Shown here piece after piece: positions 25,714 to 35,107 of a stretch of DNA of 64,000 bases. Origin of the DNA: Nitrobacteraceae bacterium AZCC 1564 (GTDB lineage Bacteria > Pseudomonadota > Alphaproteobacteria > Rhizobiales > Xanthobacteraceae). Below the pieces are notes generated by a model. The model made no database searches. It was given only the letters and a program-made list of their open reading frames with translations, and had not been told where the DNA came from. The stretch lies in the NCBI GenBank assembly GCA_036924835.1, contig JBAGRR010000001.1, positions 4,231,001 through 4,295,000 on the forward strand, in the 5' to 3' direction. Position 1 is the first letter of the stretch. Every line of letters starts with the position of its first letter. The position numbers and the translations under genes are program-made.

Positions 25714-27261
25714 TCAAACTGAATCATCGAGAACGGCCCGCGCGCGGGCCAAGGTTTTCTCCGGTGTGGCCGATGCGTCGACAAGGTGCCAGTCGATGTG
25801 ACCCAGGTCGTAGGATTCCTGCTTTAAGACGACCTCCGATGTTGCATCCGACGCATCGGGGGGTCTAATGTCCACACGCTTCATACGGGTTGCGACATCA
25901 GCTGTCAGAAACAAGCCGCAAAACGGCACATTGCATTTGGCAGCTAATGCAGCGCTGTCGGAGCGTTCATTTTCGCGTGAAAACACTGCGTCAATGATGA
26001 CGGAATATCCCTGCGACAGGATGCGTTTGGCTCGTTCGACCAATTGCTTGTAAATGAGCTGTGCGATTTCCGGCCGGTAAGCTTCGCCAGGCAACTTGTC
26101 GATATCGGCAGCGCCAAAGTGTCTTTTGCGGATAACATCCGATCGCAGCACGATCGCGCCCGGAAGCGGTTCGACGAACGGCGCCAGATTGCGCGCCAGC
26201 GTTGATTTTCCGGTGCCTGACAGGCCGCCGACCGCGATGAGCTTTGGAGGCGCCGGTTTGATCAACCCGCGTGCCAGCGAAAAATATGCGAGAGCCGAGC
26301 GTGTGGCTGCCTCTCGCGTGGCGGGGTCTCTGTCTTGTCTTGCAAGAAGCACATGGGATCGGACGGCTGCGCGTATCGACATGAAAAGCGGCAGCGCCGA
26401 AAGTCCGTCCAGATTGTCGGAAGGCGTGCTTTGCAGATAGCAATTGAGAAGGGTGTTGGCCGCGTCACTCTGCTCGTAATGCAGCAAGTCCATCACGGGG
26501 AAGGCAAGATCGTAGAGGACATCGGTCGTGGCGATGGCCGGGTCGAACTCAATGGCATCAAATAGCGCGGGCTTCCCTTCGATCAGTGCGATGTTTGCAA
26601 GATGGAGGTCGCCATGGCAGCGGCGAACCAAGCCTTTGCTTTCGCGCTGGCGCAGCAGGTCATGAACTCTTTCAAAGACGGCAAGGCTCTCGCGATCAAG
26701 TTCGTCGATGGATTGGCTATCGTAATGGCCGGAAAAGGCTTCCGAATTTGCCGCAATCAGGGAGGGGATGGATTGAACCCAGGACGAGTGCTTATGGGCT
26801 GCCGCCTTTTCGTGGGCACGGACAATTGAATCCGCAGTGTCTTCAGCGAGCTTGCGGTTGACGGAGCCCGCGCTCGCGAGCCTATCGAGGGTCTTCGATT
26901 CATCGAACCGGACCATGTCTACGGCCCATTCCGCTACCGGCCCTTGCCCGGCGATCTCCAGCCCGCCATCTGGCTTCTTCGTAATGGCAACAACGCCACG
27001 ATAAATTTGTGGTGCGAAAAGACGGTTGATTGCGATTTCCTGGTCGCAGGCCTCCTTCCGTTTCTCCAAAGTCGAATAATCGAGGAACGGAAATTTGACC
27101 GCGCGCTTCACCTTGAGTGCGCGTGATCCTGCTAGGAAGACCGAGGCAGCATGGGTATCTATGCGCTGCACCGAAGATCCGCGATGGGTTTGCGCATCGC
27201 TCAGGAATGCGAATACTGATTCCTGATCCACACCATCTGACGTTGATTCTGAAGCCGCCAT
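25714..27261 (-). CDS. Bifunctional aminoglycoside phosphotransferase-like/AAA ATPase protein
   Basis: A 515-residue fusion. Residues about 30-320 resemble an APH/choline-kinase fold, with 'HGDLHLANIALIEGKPALFD' near 215 as the catalytic loop. Residues about 335-510 form a P-loop kinase of the gluconate-kinase-like AAA_33 type, Walker A 'GLSGTGKSTLAR' near 347. Such fusions are widespread but uncharacterised. The gene follows the alcohol dehydrogenase by 1 bp, so it is co-transcribed with it, probably from the FixK-like box at 28327. Antibiotic resistance should not be assumed from the fold. Confidence 0.85.
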   Translation of the reverse strand: MAASESTSDGVDQESVFAFLSDAQTHRGSSVQRIDTHAASVFLAGSRALKVKRAVKFPFLDYSTLEKRKEACDQEIAINRLFAPQIYRGVVAITKKPDGGLEIAGQGPVAEWAVDMVRFDESKTLDRLASAGSVNRKLAEDTADSIVRAHEKAAAHKHSSWVQSIPSLIAANSEAFSGHYDSQSIDELDRESLAVFERVHDLLRQRESKGLVRRCHGDLHLANIALIEGKPALFDAIEFDPAIATTDVLYDLAFPVMDLLHYEQSDAANTLLNCYLQSTPSDNLDGLSALPLFMSIRAAVRSHVLLARQDRDPATREAATRSALAYFSLARGLIKPAPPKLIAVGGLSGTGKSTLARNLAPFVEPLPGAIVLRSDVIRKRHFGAADIDKLPGEAYRPEIAQLIYKQLVERAKRILSQGYSVIIDAVFSRENERSDSAALAAKCNVPFCGLFLTADVATRMKRVDIRPPDASDATSEVVLKQESYDLGHIDWHLVDASATPEKTLARARAVLDDSV

Positions 27262-27262
27262 C

Positions 27263-28246
27263 TCAAGGCCTCAGAACAGCTGCGCCCACGAAGTCGCCAT
27301 TTCGCAGAGCCGCTAGGACGTCATTGGCCTCGCTCAATGGGTATTCGGTGGTTCGTGTTCGCACCTTGGCTTGCGGCGCAACTTTCAGAAAGTCGATACC
27401 GTCCTGACGTGTGAGGTTGGCCACGGACATGATCTTCCGCTCTTCCCAGAGAATGTCATAAGGGAAGGAGGGAATGTCGCTCATGTGGATGCCGGCGCAG
27501 ACGACGCGGCCGCCTTTACGAACCGCCCGGAGCGCCGCCGGCACGAGAGCGCCGACAGGCGCATAGAGGATCGCGGCATCAAGCGGGTCAGGCGGCAAAG
27601 CCTCAGATGAGCCCGCCCAGACTGCACCGAGTTCTCTAGCGAAGGCTTGCGCTGCATTATCGCCGTTGCGCGTAAAAGCATAGACCGATCGGCGCTGCCA
27701 GCGCGCGACCTGAGTAACGATATGTCCAGCGGCGCCGAAGCCATAGATCCCGATCCGACTTGCATCACCTGCCATTACCAGGGATCGCCATCCGATCAGT
27801 CCCGCACACAAGAGGGGCGCAATCGAAACATCGTCGCCTTCTTCTCCAAGCGGAAATGCGAATCTTGCATCGGCGATGGTGTGGGTGGCGAAGCCGCCAT
27901 CGCGGGTGTAACCCGTGAACAGGGGATGATCGCAAAGATTTTCCATTTTCGAGGTGCAATAAGGACATACGCCGCAAGTGTGCCCGAGCCATGGAATTCC
28001 CACGCGCTCGCCCAGCCTATGATCATGCACATCCGGTCCGAGCGCATCCACGTGTCCGACAATCTCGTGACCGGGGATGATGGGATATTTGATGTGCGGC
28101 AATTCGGCGTCGACGACATGAAGGTCGGTCCGGCATACACCGCAGGCGCTGATCTTGATGCGGATTTCGCCAGGCCCTGGAACTGGATCAGGCAAATTTT
28201 TCATCTCCAGTTTCATTCCAGGACGAGGAAGTACCATTGCTCGCAC
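27263..28246 (-). CDS. Zinc-dependent alcohol dehydrogenase
   Basis: A 327-residue medium-chain dehydrogenase. Catalytic-zinc ligands are visible in 'GVCRTDLHV' near 37 and 'PGHEIVGHV' near 59. The four structural-zinc cysteines are partly in 'CGVCPYCTSKMENLC' near 91-105. The Rossmann motif is 'GIYGFGAAGHI' near 165. Start GTG 28246 is preferred over the ATG 9 bp later because GAGGA lies 7-8 bp before it. It likely converts acetaldehyde or another small aldehyde/alcohol under low oxygen, by context. Confidence 0.92.
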   Translation of the reverse strand: MRAMVLPRPGMKLEMKNLPDPVPGPGEIRIKISACGVCRTDLHVVDAELPHIKYPIIPGHEIVGHVDALGPDVHDHRLGERVGIPWLGHTCGVCPYCTSKMENLCDHPLFTGYTRDGGFATHTIADARFAFPLGEEGDDVSIAPLLCAGLIGWRSLVMAGDASRIGIYGFGAAGHIVTQVARWQRRSVYAFTRNGDNAAQAFARELGAVWAGSSEALPPDPLDAAILYAPVGALVPAALRAVRKGGRVVCAGIHMSDIPSFPYDILWEERKIMSVANLTRQDGIDFLKVAPQAKVRTRTTEYPLSEANDVLAALRNGDFVGAAVLRP

Positions 28247-28326
28247 GGGATATTCCTCAAGTTCAAAATTTTAGGCCACAAAATTTAAGTCTCAAAGATT
28301 TCTAGCGTTCCCGTCCTGCGCAAATC

Positions 28327-28340
28327 TTGACTCTGGTCAA
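28327..28340. promoter_or_regulatory. FNR/FixK box upstream of alcohol dehydrogenase
   Basis: TTGAC-TCTG-GTCAA, a perfect palindrome fitting TTGAY-N4-RTCAA. Its centre is about 87 bp from GTG 28246 on the minus strand, leaving room for a class II activated promoter and a leader of about 45 bp. Confidence 0.6.
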
Positions 28341-28420
28341 ACCCGAGCCTGATCCAACGGATTCTTCCCTGGCCCGGATTGCCCCGTCTCGATTCTAAAA
28401 AGTCTGAAGAAGCCTGACTG

Positions 28421-28434
28421 TTGAGAGAGATCAA
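28421..28434. promoter_or_regulatory. FNR/FixK-like box before the Mla-like remnant
   Basis: TTGA-GAGAGA-TCAA matches the TTGA-N6-TCAA core. It lies about 50 bp upstream of ATG 28485. Confidence 0.5.
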
Positions 28435-28484
28435 AATGCCGCGCAGCCGATTGTGCATAAGAGCTCAATCCATGCGAGTGAATC

Positions 28485-29490
28485 ATGAGTGCCGGGCCCG
28501 AGCTGACAACGAATTTCAAAGATGGTGAGGCCGAAATCCGGCCTGCCGGGTCATGGACAGCGTCGCAGACCACGACTTTGGAAAAGCTGCTTGACGGAAC
28601 GATAGGGGCCGTGAGCAGTGCGCAGGTTCTTAAGCTGAATTTGTCGGACGTCCGGGAACTCGACACCTTTGGTGCGTGGCTTCTGGAAAAGCTGACCCGT
28701 CGAGCTAAGGAGGCCGGCCGTTCGATCACCACCGTCGGCGTTAGCGACCGCTTTTCCGGACTGATCGAGGAAATCCACACGGTCAATCGCCGCGCCGGGC
28801 CTCAGCCGAAAAAGCAAAATCCGATTCTGCTGAGGCTGGGCCAGATCGGCCGTTCTACTGTTGCGCTTCTGCAGGAGCTTCTTGTTTTTCTTCAGATGCT
28901 GGGCGCGTTCACTGCGGTCATCGGCCGGGTGATCCTGCACCCGCGCAACCTGCGCCTGACCTCACTGGTCTATCAGCTCTACCGGGTCGGCTGGCAGGCC
29001 ATTCCGATCATTGTCCTCATCACCTTTCTGATCGGGGCGATCATCGCTCAGCAGGGTATCTTTCATTTCCGCAAATTCGGGGCCGAATCCTACGTGGTCG
29101 GATTCTCGTGCTTCGCGAAATCGGCGTCCTGATCGTGGCTATCATGGTCGCTGGCCGGTCCGGCAGCGCCTACAGGCGGAGCTGGGATCGATGAAGATGC
29201 GTGAGGAAATCGACGCATTGTCGACGATAGGGCTCGATCCATCCGAAGTGCTGATTCTGCCGCGCGTGGTCGCGCCGGTCATCACGCTGCCGATCCTCAC
29301 GTTCATCGGATCGATGGCCGCGCTCTACGGCGGCGGCCTGATCTCATGGGCTTATGGCGGCATGAGCCCGGGGATTTTCATCGCAGATTGCCACAGCTGA
29401 ATGCAAATGCGGCAGTGGATGGATTTAACCAGGCGTTCGCCGACATCGCACAGGAAATCGTCACGTGGACCGTGAACAATGCAAAATGAA
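28485..29490 (+). pseudogene. MlaE-type permease, frameshifted and fused to the end of an Mla/Pqi lipoprotein
   Basis: The first frame encodes a STAS-like N terminus and then MlaE permease ('VYQLYRVGWQAIPIIVLITF' near 165). Near 29105 the frame shifts; the next frame continues with 'VAGRSGSAYTAELGSMKMRE' and 'EIDALSTIGLDPSEVLILPR', standard MlaE sequence, to about 29380. There it joins 'LNANAAVDGFNQAFADIAQ' followed by EIVTWTV, the C terminus of an ABC-transport auxiliary (PqiC-like) lipoprotein, and TGA. The end of MlaE, the ATPase, the MCE protein and most of the lipoprotein are therefore deleted. The gene cannot make a working lipid transporter. Confidence 0.75.
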
Positions 29491-29524
29491 CTGGTGCAGC
29501 TGATGATACTCGGTGAGTGCGGCT

Positions 29525-29860
29525 TCAGCGGTTGCTTCCATTCTCTAACGATTTCAGGAATGCAATGAGATCACTGGCTTGGCCGGGATCGAGCTGGAAT
29601 TCAGGCATGCTTGGATGGCCGGTGTAAATTCCCTCCACAAACGCTTCTGCCAGTGTGTCAACCGGATATCGCTTGTGGAGTGTGCGGAAGGGGGGCGCGA
29701 TCTTGAGCGGGCTTGCCGTCACGCGATCAATCGAATGGCACTTCGCGCAATTTGCGCGGGCGAACGTTCGCCCACGCTGAACCGCGGGATCTTCCATCGC
29801 ATAAGCGAATCCCGTCACACCAGTTATTAGAACTCCGGCAGCCAGAAGAGATTGGGGCAT
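29525..29860 (-). CDS. Small exported c-type cytochrome
   Basis: A 111-residue class I cytochrome c. A signal peptide covers about residues 1-21 (MPQSLLAAGVLITGVTGFAYA), shown here at its limit minus nothing else. The heme site CAKCH is at about 38-42, and the distal methionine is in 'GHPSMPEF' near 85. The start is preceded by AAGGGAAGC. A perfect FNR/FixK box lies 54-67 bp upstream, so it is probably induced at low oxygen. Its redox partner is unknown. Confidence 0.88.
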   Translation of the reverse strand: MPQSLLAAGVLITGVTGFAYAMEDPAVQRGRTFARANCAKCHSIDRVTASPLKIAPPFRTLHKRYPVDTLAEAFVEGIYTGHPSMPEFQLDPGQASDLIAFLKSLENGSNR

Positions 29861-29913
29861 CGAAGAAGCTTCCCTTGTTCATCAAAACATAAACGCACAA
29901 CCCTGCGATCGAA

Positions 29914-29927
29914 GTTGATTTTGATCA
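29914..29927. promoter_or_regulatory. Perfect FNR/FixK box
   Basis: TTGAT-TTTG-ATCAA. It sits between the cytochrome c gene (minus strand, transcription expected near 29880) and a small membrane protein gene (plus strand), and could serve either or both. Confidence 0.7.
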
Positions 29928-30036
29928 AACCGCCGTGGTTAGACGTTGCCCAAAAAGCTGGAAAGTTTTGAGGAGGATCAAGCTCTGTGCGCCGATCCTC
30001 GCTTTAACAATGACGTGCTTATTTGGGCGCGAGCAG

Positions 30037-30261
30037 ATGATCAAATCCCTGACGAAGTTGCTGGTCGGAAGTTTGTTGCTCTATCTCGCGGCTCATGTGA
30101 CCCGGATCCACCATTTCGGCGATATCGTGCCGATTGGTTTTGAGCAGGAGCCTCAAGTTGGCTGGCGGGTTCAAGTCGCTTTCATTCTTATGAGCATGGA
30201 GTTGATTGCGATTGGTGTTGGATGTCTGGCGACTATCTTTTCGCCGGTGCGGCGTTGTTAG
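30037..30261 (+). CDS. Small two-helix membrane protein
   Basis: A protein of about 74 residues with two hydrophobic segments, 'LTKLLVGSLLLYLAAHV' and 'VAFILMSMELIAIGVGCLA'. The frame is open from 29935, but a start there would lie too near the FixK box if that drives the gene; 30010 and 30037 are the usable ATGs and neither has a clear ribosome site. I do not recognise a family. Control by the FixK box at 29914 is plausible. Confidence 0.5.
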   Translation: MIKSLTKLLVGSLLLYLAAHVTRIHHFGDIVPIGFEQEPQVGWRVQVAFILMSMELIAIGVGCLATIFSPVRRC

Positions 30262-30731
30262 GCTCCGGAAAGCAATCGGCATCAAGCCGGATGGGCGGTC
30301 TTTGTTAGGTCAACGTCAACAGAAGCGGGCATCATAAAATCAGGTAACTGCGGGCAGAGCTCGGTGGGCTGTTCCGGCAGAAGGCCCAACACGCTGCGAA
30401 CATTCGCAGTGAACCGTCAGCCAGATGAGGTTTGCGTGAAGGCCGATTGTTCGCGGGGCGCGCATTAATTTTTCACAACCTGCGCGCGCGACGCGCGCTG
30501 TTTCTAGCAGTGCTGGAGCAACAGGGTCCTGCTCTGCCAGACATTCTCGATTTCGTGAGCTTCTCCTCAAAGCGTTCCTTTACGGATTATTAAGGCGACC
30601 TCCGCCGCCGCTCATGCTCAGATGTGGTATGTTTTCAACGAGTAAGCTCACGTTCTCGTTGAAACCCGGCCGCAAGCGGCGGCGCGGCTTTATCCGTGCG
30701 GGCCGCATGCTGAAGGACGGAGGGCGAAGAT
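30262..30731. other. Leader region of the efflux operon, no gene seen
   Basis: No frame here has a ribosome site or recognisable product. The stretch contains a GC-rich palindromic patch (TGCGCGCGCGACGCGCGC near 30480) and the inverted repeat listed separately at 30633-30664. Confidence 0.5.
30633..30664. promoter_or_regulatory. Candidate operator upstream of efflux operon
   Basis: TTTCAACGAG (30633-30642) and CTCGTTGAAA (30655-30664) form perfect 10-bp arms around 12 bases. It is 68 bp before the adaptor start, a fit for a TetR-like or similar repressor site. No regulator gene is adjacent; a hairpin role in the leader is the alternative. Confidence 0.5.
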
Positions 30732-31997
30732 ATGGACCAGCCGGTGAAATCCCGGCCGGAGACGTCGCGGGCTCATAAGGTGAAGGCCCCGCAGCGCAGG
30801 CTTCGTCGTTTCCTGAAGTGGCTTACGCTGCTGGTTTTAGCCGTGGTTGCCGGCACCTTCTGGTGGACTCGCGAAAAAGTTCAACCGCCGCCGCAAGGGA
30901 ACGGTCGTAACGCTCCCGTTATCTCGATCGTGCCGGAAGTGGTCGGGAAGGGAGATATCGGTGTCAGCCTCAATGCGCTCGGCACCGTGACCTCGCTCGC
31001 GACGGTGACGGTGCGCACGCAGATCAGCGGCTACCTGATGAAGATCAATTTCAAGGAAGGCGATGAAGTTAAGAAGGGCGATCCGCTCGCTGAGATTGAC
31101 CCACGCCCTTATGAAGCCGCATTGGCTCTGGCCAAAGGAAATTTAGCGCGCGACGAGGCTCTCTTGAAGGGCGCTCGGGTCGATCTCACGCGCTATCAAG
31201 GCTTAGCCGCGCAAAACGCCGTTCCGCGCCAGACGCTGGATACTCAGGTTGCATTGGTCGCGCAATATGAGGGCACCGTGCAAGCTGATCAGGGTGCGGT
31301 TAAGGCTGCCGAGGTCAACCTGCAATACTGCCACATTGTCTCGCCTCTCGACGGCCGTGTGGGATTACGCCAGGTGGATCAAGGCAACTACGTCACGCCG
31401 GGAGATACGAACGGTCTCGTCGTGATTACGCAATTGCATCCGATCAGCGTTGTCTTCACGCTGCCAGAAGACAATTTGCAGGCGATTGCAAAACGGCTGG
31501 TGGCTGGAGCCACGCTGCCCGCGACGGCCTATGACCGCAGCGGGGTGAACAAGATTGCGGACGGCGTCTTGCAGACCTTCGACAGCCAGATCGATCCCAC
31601 CACAGGAACGATCAAGCTGCGGGCTCAATTCTCCAACGATGAAAGAGCACTTTATCCGAACCAGTTCGTCAATATCCGGCTGTTGGTCGACACGCATAGG
31701 GATGTGACGGAGATGCCGGTCGCCGGCATTCAGCGTGGCGTGCCGGGCACTTTCGTCTATTTGGTCAATGCAGACAGCACCGTATCGGTCCGCAAGGTGG
31801 AGCTCGGCGCAACCGCTGGAGATCGTGTCGAAGTTCGATCAGGATTGTCGCCGGGAGACCGGATCGTGGTCGATGGGGCGGACAAGCTGCGAGATGGCGC
31901 AAAAATCAATCTGCGGACCGCAACCAGCAGCACACCCTCCGGGCAGCCGAATTCGGCGAGTGAGAAGTCTCATTCCGGCAACGGTCAGAAGCAATGA
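30732..31997 (+). CDS. mdtA: RND efflux periplasmic adaptor, MdtA-like
   Basis: A 421-residue membrane-fusion protein. One N-terminal transmembrane anchor ('[19 protein letters not shown]' near 27-45) precedes a lipoyl/barrel region with '[20 protein letters not shown]' near 93-112. A coiled-coil hairpin ('[17 protein letters not shown]') and the beta-barrel and membrane-proximal domains follow. GGAGGGCGAAG supports the start. It overlaps the first pump gene by 4 bp, and with two RND permeases and an outer-membrane protein forms an MdtABC-TolC-like tripartite exporter across the envelope. Confidence 0.92.
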   Translation: MDQPVKSRPETSRAHKVKAPQRRLRRFLKWLTLLVLAVVAGTFWWTREKVQPPPQGNGRNAPVISIVPEVVGKGDIGVSLNALGTVTSLATVTVRTQISGYLMKINFKEGDEVKKGDPLAEIDPRPYEAALALAKGNLARDEALLKGARVDLTRYQGLAAQNAVPRQTLDTQVALVAQYEGTVQADQGAVKAAEVNLQYCHIVSPLDGRVGLRQVDQGNYVTPGDTNGLVVITQLHPISVVFTLPEDNLQAIAKRLVAGATLPATAYDRSGVNKIADGVLQTFDSQIDPTTGTIKLRAQFSNDERALYPNQFVNIRLLVDTHRDVTEMPVAGIQRGVPGTFVYLVNADSTVSVRKVELGATAGDRVEVRSGLSPGDRIVVDGADKLRDGAKINLRTATSSTPSGQPNSASEKSHSGNGQKQ

Positions 31998-34900
31998 GCC
32001 CTTCGCAGCCATTTATCCTGCGGCCGGTGGCAACCACCCTGTTGATGGTGGCCATCATGCTCTCAGGAATGTTGGCATTCCGCTTTCTGCCGGTCGCCGC
32101 ACTGCCTGAAGTTGATTATCCCACCATCCAGGTGCAGACCTTCTATCCGGGCGCAAGTCCAGACGTGATGACGTCGTCGGTGACGGCGCCGCTGGAGGTG
32201 CAGTTCGGCCAGATGCCGAATCTCAACCAGATGAGCTCGGTGAGTTCGGCAGGCGCCTCGGTGATCACGCTTCAATTCGGCTTAAGCATTTCCCTCGACG
32301 TTGCGGAACAGGAAGTGCAGGCCGCTATCAATGCCGCAGGCAATCTGCTGCCTTCGGACCTGCCCGCGCCACCCATTTATGCCAAGGTCAATCCGGCCGA
32401 CGCGCCGATCCTGACGCTGGGTTTGACGTCGAAGACTATGCCGTTGACGGAGGTCGAGGACTTCGTTGATACGCGGCTTGCGCAAAAGATTTCCCAGCTT
32501 CCGGGCGTGGGCCTCGTCAGCATCAGCGGCGGCCAGCGACCGGCCGTGCGTATCCGTGCCGACATTCGCAAACTCGCGGCTTATGGCCTCAATATCGACG
32601 ACCTGCGCACAACATTAGGTAACGCCAACATCAACACGCCGAAAGGCACTTTCGATGGGCCGATGCGGGCTTATACGATCAATGCCAACGATCAGATCCG
32701 GAACGCGAAAGACTATAAGTCCCTGATCGTCGCCTACAAGAACGGCTCGCCCGTGCGGCTCAGCGATGTCGGGGACGTGGTGGACGGCGCCCAGAACGAC
32801 AAGCTGGGTGCCTGGATGAACAGGACGCCGGCGATCATCCTGAACATCCAGCGTCAGCCGGGTGCAAATGTCATTTCGGTCGTCGCGGGGATCAAGGCGC
32901 TGTTGCCGCAACTGCAGGCTTCGTTGCCGGCTGCCATCGATGTTGGCATCCTGACCGACAGAACGGTCACCATCCGCGCCTCTGTCAGGGACGTCGAATA
33001 TGAACTCGCACTGGCGGTCGTCCTGGTGGTTCTGGTGATTTTTGTGTTCCTGCGCAGTTCGCGTGCAACGCTGATCCCCAGCCTCTCGGTGCCTCTCTCG
33101 CTGGTCGGTACGCTCGGTGTGATGTATCTCGCCGGGTTCAGCCTCAACAATCTCTCGCTGATGGCGCTGACGATTGCGACCGGCTTTGTGGTGGACGACG
33201 CGATCGTCGTGATCGAAAATATCTCTCGCTACATCGAAGAGGGTGAATCGCCACTGCAAGCCGCCTTACGCGGATCGGAACAGATCGGCTTCACCATCAT
33301 TTCGCTAACGGTATCGCTGATCGCAGTGTTGATTCCGCTGCTGTTCATGGGCGAGGTCGTCGGCCGGCTGTTTCGCGAGTTCGCAATCACACTGGCGGTC
33401 ACCATTCTGATTTCGGCGGTGGTATCGCTGACGCTGGTGCCGATGGCCTGCGCCAAATTGCTGAGGCCAGCGGCAGACGTGCATGAAAACGCGTTCCAGC
33501 GCTTCAGCCGCGCGTCATTCGACCGGATGATCGAAGCCTACGGGAGGGCACTCAACTGGGTGCTGGACCGGCAGACCCTGGTTCTGCTGGTGGCGCTTGG
33601 CACCTTGGTCCTGACCGGAATTCTTTATGTCGCGATTCCGAAGGGCTTTTTTCCACTCCAGGACACCGGGGTTATTCAAGCCATCTCGGAAGCGCCGCAA
33701 TCGGTATCTTATGCAGCGATGGCGCAGCGGCAGCAGACTCTCGCCAGCGCCGTTCTTGAAGATCTGGAGGTCGAGAGCCTCTCGTCGTTCATCGGGGTTG
33801 ACGGGGCCAACTCAACGCTCAATAGCGGCCGTCTTCTCATCAATCTCAAGCCTCACGATCAGCGCAGGTCGAGCATCACACAGGTCATGCAGCGACTGAA
33901 GGACCGCACGGCGGATCTGCCTGGCATCACGCTCCACATGCAGCCGGTGCAGGATTTGACAATCGAGGGAACGGTCAGCCGGACGCAATACCAGTTCATT
34001 CTCCAGGATGCGGACACCGCGCAATTAAACGAGTGGACGCCGAAGCTGGTAGATCGGCTCAGGCAGCTCCCTCAGCTTGCCGATGTGACGAGCGACATTT
34101 CTGCCAATGGTCTGGCGGTGTTTGTGGATATCGACCGCGATCAGGCGGCGCGCTTCGGAATCACACCCGCCACCATCGACAATGCGCTCTACGATTCCTA
34201 TGGCCAGCGCATCGTCTCGACAGTCTTCACCCATTCAAATCAGTACCGGGTGATCCTCGAGGCCGATCCCTCCCTGCAGCAGTCGCTCGATTCCCTGTCC
34301 TCCATCTATCTTCCGTCTTCGGTCGGCGGGCCTCCGGTGCCACTGTCGGTGATGGCGAAGACCCGGATCGAAACCGCGCCGTTGCATGTCACTCATCTTG
34401 GCCAGTTCCCCGCCGCCACTGTCTCGTTCAATCTGGCGCCGCGCATGTCCCTTGGCGAGGCAGTCAGCGCCATCAAGAAAGCCGAGGCGGATCTCGGCAT
34501 GCCGGCGAGTATGATTACGAGTTTTCAGGGAGCGGCGCTGGCCTTTCAGTCGACGCTTGCCAATCAGGCTTTCCTGATTCTCGCGGCCATCGTGACCGTC
34601 TATATCGTTCTGGGTGTTCTCTATGAGAGCTTCATTCATCCCATCACGATTCTTTCGACGCTTCCATCGGCCGGTATTGGCGCGCTGCTGGCGCTGATGG
34701 TTGCGGGTGAGGATCTCACCATCGTGGCAATTATCGGCATCATTCTTCTGATAGGCATCGTCAAGAAGAATGCGATCATGATGATCGACTTCGCGCTGGA
34801 CGCGGAGCGTAACGAGGGAAGACCCCCGCGTGATGCGATCTATCAGGCTTGCCTGCTGCGCTTCCGGCCGATTTTGATGACGACGATGGCTGCCGTGCTA

Positions 34901-35107
34901 GGTGCGCTACCGTTGATGTTGGGTACGGGCGCAGGGTCCGAGCTGAGGCATCCGCTCGGTATCTCCATCGTCGGTGGCCTTCTCGTCAGCCAATTGCTGA
35001 CGTTATTCACGACGCCTGTGATTTATCTGTGGTTCGACCGTCTCTCGCTCCGACTCTCCGGTCAATCGCCGAGCGGGCGTCAGGCCAGCGGATGGGCTGA
35101 ACCATGA
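31994..35107 (+). CDS. mdtB: RND efflux permease, MdtB-like
   Basis: A 1037-residue inner-membrane pump with the twelve-helix RND layout and two large periplasmic loops. Signatures: '[20 protein letters not shown]' at the N terminus, '[20 protein letters not shown]' in TM4 with the proton-relay Asp-Asp pair near 405, and '[20 protein letters not shown]' near 915-934. The start overlaps the adaptor stop. MdtB and MdtC proteins assemble as a B2C heterotrimer in enterobacteria; the neighbouring gene makes the second subunit. Drug range is not readable from sequence. Confidence 0.93.
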   Translation: MSPSQPFILRPVATTLLMVAIMLSGMLAFRFLPVAALPEVDYPTIQVQTFYPGASPDVMTSSVTAPLEVQFGQMPNLNQMSSVSSAGASVITLQFGLSISLDVAEQEVQAAINAAGNLLPSDLPAPPIYAKVNPADAPILTLGLTSKTMPLTEVEDFVDTRLAQKISQLPGVGLVSISGGQRPAVRIRADIRKLAAYGLNIDDLRTTLGNANINTPKGTFDGPMRAYTINANDQIRNAKDYKSLIVAYKNGSPVRLSDVGDVVDGAQNDKLGAWMNRTPAIILNIQRQPGANVISVVAGIKALLPQLQASLPAAIDVGILTDRTVTIRASVRDVEYELALAVVLVVLVIFVFLRSSRATLIPSLSVPLSLVGTLGVMYLAGFSLNNLSLMALTIATGFVVDDAIVVIENISRYIEEGESPLQAALRGSEQIGFTIISLTVSLIAVLIPLLFMGEVVGRLFREFAITLAVTILISAVVSLTLVPMACAKLLRPAADVHENAFQRFSRASFDRMIEAYGRALNWVLDRQTLVLLVALGTLVLTGILYVAIPKGFFPLQDTGVIQAISEAPQSVSYAAMAQRQQTLASAVLEDLEVESLSSFIGVDGANSTLNSGRLLINLKPHDQRRSSITQVMQRLKDRTADLPGITLHMQPVQDLTIEGTVSRTQYQFILQDADTAQLNEWTPKLVDRLRQLPQLADVTSDISANGLAVFVDIDRDQAARFGITPATIDNALYDSYGQRIVSTVFTHSNQYRVILEADPSLQQSLDSLSSIYLPSSVGGPPVPLSVMAKTRIETAPLHVTHLGQFPAATVSFNLAPRMSLGEAVSAIKKAEADLGMPASMITSFQGAALAFQSTLANQAFLILAAIVTVYIVLGVLYESFIHPITILSTLPSAGIGALLALMVAGEDLTIVAIIGIILLIGIVKKNAIMMIDFALDAERNEGRPPRDAIYQACLLRFRPILMTTMAAVLGALPLMLGTGAGSELRHPLGISIVGGLLVSQLLTLFTTPVIYLWFDRLSLRLSGQSPSGRQASGWAEP

